From: Methanospirillum sp.
Lineage (GTDB): Archaea > Halobacteriota > Methanomicrobia > Methanomicrobiales > Methanospirillaceae
Reading direction: 5' to 3'
Assembly: GCA_028695895.1 (NCBI GenBank)
Contig: JAQVIE010000057.1
Location: 1-7,252, forward strand
DNA: 7,252 bases
In this document: in pieces, positions 4,558 through 7,252 of the stretch
Position numbering within the stretch: position 1 is the first letter of the stretch
How the letters are laid out: each line of letters starts with the position of its first letter
The notes under the pieces: model-generated
Databases searched by the model: none
The model's input: the letters and a program-made list of their open reading frames with translations, nothing else
What the model was told of the DNA's origin: nothing
Made by a program: the position numbers and the translations under genes

Positions 4558-7252
4558 TGCCACGCGATCCATCCATAAAAAAGGTGCTGCTGATAGGTTC
4601 AGGGCCTATTCAGATAGGTCAGGCAGCAGAATTTGACTTTTCAGGTTCTCAGGCATGTCGAGCTCTTCGTGAAGAGGGAGTATCAGTTGTTCTGGTAAAC
4701 TCGAATCCTGCAACAATTCAGACCGATCCTGACATGGCTGATGTAACCTATGTGGAACCTCTTCAGGCTGATATCATTGCAAAAATCATTAAAAAGGAGA
4801 GACCGGATGGTATCCTTTCCGGAATGGGTGGTCAGACCGGGCTTAACCTGACGGCAGAGCTTGCTGAGACCGGCGCCCTTGATGGAGTCAGAATTCTTGG
4901 AACTCCGCTCAAAGCGATTTATGAAGGGGAGGACAGGGAAAAATTCCGTGACCTTATGGAGAGGATTGGTGAACCTGTTCCCCGCTCTGTTATTGTAAGT
5001 TCCATGGAACAATTGGAACATGCAGCATCTGTAGTCGGGTTTCCGGCAATTATTCGTCCTGCTTATACTCTTGGCGGTGCAGGAGGAGGTATTGCCTATA
5101 ACTTTGACGAACTTCGGCGGATAGTGGAACTGGGTCTTGGAAAATCCCGTATACGCCAGGTCCTTATTGAAGAAAGTGTGGCTGGATGGAAAGAGATAGA
5201 ATTTGAGGTGATGAGGGATGCCAATGATACCTGTATCACTATTTGTGGCATGGAAAACATTGATCCGATGGGAATTCACACTGGTGAGTCAGTGGTTGTG
5301 GCACCAATTCTCACCCTGCGTGATGATGAATACCATGTCCTGAGAAATGCAGCACTCAGGATCATCCGTGCTCTTGATGTTCAGGGTGGGTGCAATATCC
5401 AGTTTGCATTCAAAGAAAATGACGAGTACCGCGTCATAGAGGTCAATCCCCGGGTATCGCGTTCATCTGCCCTTGCATCAAAAGCTACCGGTTATCCAAT
5501 AGCACGGGTAGCTTCAAAAATTGCTATCGGGCTTCGTCTTGATGAGATACTAAATACAGTCACTGGAAAAACCCCTGCTTCATTTGAACCTTCCATTGAT
5601 TATGTTGTTGTAAAAGTTCCCAGATGGCCATTTGACAAGTTCAAAACCGCTGACAGAACACTTACCACGGCAATGAAGAGTACTGGCGAAGTGATGGCTA
5701 TAGGCCGATGTGTTGAAGAAGCTTTTTTAAAAGCCCTCAGGTCTCTTGACACAGACAGCACACCTCACACAGTCCTGTCTGAAATCAGGATGATTCTTTC
5801 CAGACCCACAGATGAGCGATTTGGAACACTTTTTGATGCTTTCCGCCAGGGGATGACTCTGGACCAGATTGCAGAAATCACCAGGATCAATCCTTTCTGG
5901 CTGGAAAAAATCCAGAATATTATTGATGTGGAACAGGCACTTGCTGCCAGTCCTGATGATGCCATAATAAAAAAAGCAAAAAGGTTCGGATTTTCTAACC
6001 TGGAAATTGCCAGGTATTCCAATAAGGATGTAATGGAGATAGAATCTGCAGTTGGTCTGCCGGTATACAAGATGGTTGATACCTGTGCTGCAGAATTCCC
6101 TGCACAGACACCGTATTTTTATTCTACATATGGTGATGAGGTCTGTGAAATCACCCACTCTGACCGGAAAAAAGTCATGATCCTGGGTTCCGGACCAATC
6201 AGGATCGGGCAGGGCATCGAATTTGACTATTGCACTGTGCATGCAGTAAGCGCATTGAGGGAAGACGGATTTGAAGTTCACGTCGTCAACAATAACCCTG
6301 AAACAGTCTCAACCGATTTTGATACATCAGACAGGCTTTTTTTTGAACCGATGACCCTTGAGGACGTCTCCCGTATTCTTCAGAAAGATGATTACCATGG
6401 GGTCATGGTTCAGTTTGGCGGACAAAATGCGGTAAATCTTGCAGTCCCGCTGAAAAATGAGATCGAACGGTTAAACCTTAAGACCAGAATTCTTGGAACC
6501 ACTCCTGACGCAATGGACATGGCAGAGGATCGTGACCGGTTTAGTATACTGCTGGACTCCCTTTCTATTCCGACTCCGCCTAATGGTTCAGCATATAGTG
6601 AGAAGGAAGCATATATTACAGCCAGACGTATCGGTTATCCTGTCCTCGTCCGCCCTTCCTATGTTCTTGGAGGACGTGCAATGGAGATCGTACATGATGA
6701 TACAGAGCTTGCCACTTATATGCATGAGGCGGTCCGCGTCTCTAAAAATCATCCTGTCCTGATTGACCGGTTCCTTCAGAACGCAATTGAACTTGATGTG
6801 GACGCAGTCTGTGACGGCACTGATGTCATCATTGGTGGTATCATGGAACACATAGAGACTGCCGGTGTTCATTCAGGTGACTCTGCCTGTGTTATCCCTC
6901 CTCAGTCTCTATCTCCTGATATTCTTGCAGATGTCCGTGATTATACCAGGAAGATTGCTCTTGGTCTTGGAGTTGTCGGACTTGTGAATATCCAGTTTGC
7001 GGTGCAGGGCAACACGGTTTATGTTCTTGAAGCAAATCCACGTGCCAGCCGGACAGTTCCATTTGTTGTAAAGGCTGTTGGCATACCACTTGCAAAGATT
7101 GCTGCGCGTGTGATGATGGGTGCAAAGCTGGCTGACATACCTTACAAAGAGACGGAAATATCTCACGTCGCGGTCAAAGAGGTTTTGCTTCCTTTTAACA
7201 AGCTTCCAGGTGTCGATACCGTTCTGGGACCTGAAATGAAATCCACCGGGGA
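4557..7252 (+). CDS. carB: Carbamoyl-phosphate synthetase large subunit, 3' end outside window
   Basis: CarB makes carbamoyl phosphate from bicarbonate, two ATP and ammonia supplied by CarA. About 898 codons are visible and the frame stays open to the edge; full CarB is about 1050-1075 residues, so mainly the C-terminal regulatory (MGS-like) domain is missing. The two homologous synthetase halves are clear. The first begins KKVLLIGSGPIQIGQ at residue 8 and the second KKVMILGSGPIRIGQ at 538. Each has an ATP-grasp domain with its metal-binding trio: Gln282/Glu295/Asn297 in EVNPRVSRS and Gln813/Glu825/Asn827 in EANPRASRT. The middle part (about 400-535) is the oligomerisation region, including RFGFSN. 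The last visible stretch (LPFNKLPGVDTVLGPEMKS) is the usual lead into the regulatory domain. The gene is a single intact one, unlike the split carB of some methanogens such as Methanocaldococcus jannaschii. The start ATG shares an A with the carA stop. Confidence 0.97.
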   Translation, partial: MPRDPSIKKVLLIGSGPIQIGQAAEFDFSGSQACRALREEGVSVVLVNSNPATIQTDPDMADVTYVEPLQADIIAKIIKKERPDGILSGMGGQTGLNLTAELAETGALDGVRILGTPLKAIYEGEDREKFRDLMERIGEPVPRSVIVSSMEQLEHAASVVGFPAIIRPAYTLGGAGGGIAYNFDELRRIVELGLGKSRIRQVLIEESVAGWKEIEFEVMRDANDTCITICGMENIDPMGIHTGESVVVAPILTLRDDEYHVLRNAALRIIRALDVQGGCNIQFAFKENDEYRVIEVNPRVSRSSALASKATGYPIARVASKIAIGLRLDEILNTVTGKTPASFEPSIDYVVVKVPRWPFDKFKTADRTLTTAMKSTGEVMAIGRCVEEAFLKALRSLDTDSTPHTVLSEIRMILSRPTDERFGTLFDAFRQGMTLDQIAEITRINPFWLEKIQNIIDVEQALAASPDDAIIKKAKRFGFSNLEIARYSNKDVMEIESAVGLPVYKMVDTCAAEFPAQTPYFYSTYGDEVCEITHSDRKKVMILGSGPIRIGQGIEFDYCTVHAVSALREDGFEVHVVNNNPETVSTDFDTSDRLFFEPMTLEDVSRILQKDDYHGVMVQFGGQNAVNLAVPLKNEIERLNLKTRILGTTPDAMDMAEDRDRFSILLDSLSIPTPPNGSAYSEKEAYITARRIGYPVLVRPSYVLGGRAMEIVHDDTELATYMHEAVRVSKNHPVLIDRFLQNAIELDVDAVCDGTDVIIGGIMEHIETAGVHSGDSACVIPPQSLSPDILADVRDYTRKIALGLGVVGLVNIQFAVQGNTVYVLEANPRASRTVPFVVKAVGIPLAKIAARVMMGAKLADIPYKETEISHVAVKEVLLPFNKLPGVDTVLGPEMKSTG

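Noticed and set aside
4683..5279. 198-codon open frame on the minus strand
   Set aside because: It lies wholly inside carB, whose plus-strand frame is continuous and conserved through both ATP-grasp domains. The minus-strand product has no recognisable domain.
5727..6281. 184-codon open frame on the minus strand
   Set aside because: It is antisense to the carB oligomerisation region and the start of the second half; it shows no family resemblance and no start signal.

Overview
The window looks archaeal, most likely a euryarchaeal methanogen of the Methanomicrobiales type (Methanospirillum or a relative). The evidence is a pyruvoyl-dependent arginine decarboxylase of the methanogen type, CheC and CheD proteins with archaeal-style neighbours, AT-rich TATA-like boxes close to start codons, few Shine-Dalgarno sites, and a short archaeal-length CarA. 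Assignment to genus is inference. Coding density is high. The longest gap without a gene is about 190 bp, and no tRNA, rRNA, mobile element or CRISPR array was seen.

Region 1 (1-2652) is a chemotaxis adaptation and signal-termination block. It holds the 3' part of a cheC gene (CheY-P phosphatase family), then cheD (receptor glutamine deamidase and CheC partner) 5 bp downstream on the same strand. A large gene follows in the opposite direction, encoding four TPR repeats, a long acidic, Pro/Ser/Gln-rich linker and a complete two-motif CheC domain. The two CheC copies are clear paralogues lying tail to tail around cheD. The linker of the TPR-CheC protein carries the same eight-residue motif (VMSILxQY) twice. 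This is the least explained signal in the window.

Region 2 (2653-3501) holds pdaD, on the minus strand, for pyruvoyl-dependent arginine decarboxylase, the entry step from arginine to agmatine and polyamines. Its real start is probably internal to the longest open frame. A palindromic AT box just downstream of pdaD is a candidate promoter for the TPR-CheC gene. The 189-bp gap between pdaD and carA probably holds divergent promoters.

Region 3 (3502-7252) is a carAB operon on the plus strand, for glutamine-hydrolysing carbamoyl-phosphate synthetase. carA is complete. carB overlaps its stop codon (TGATG), has a strong Shine-Dalgarno site inside carA, and runs off the right edge with about 898 codons visible. 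Carbamoyl phosphate feeds both pyrimidine and arginine synthesis, so carAB and the divergent pdaD lie on connected pathways (carbamoyl phosphate to arginine to agmatine).

Most of the window is conserved housekeeping sequence. No convincing new defence or mobile system was found. The TPR-CheC fusion and its duplicated linker motif are the points most worth following.
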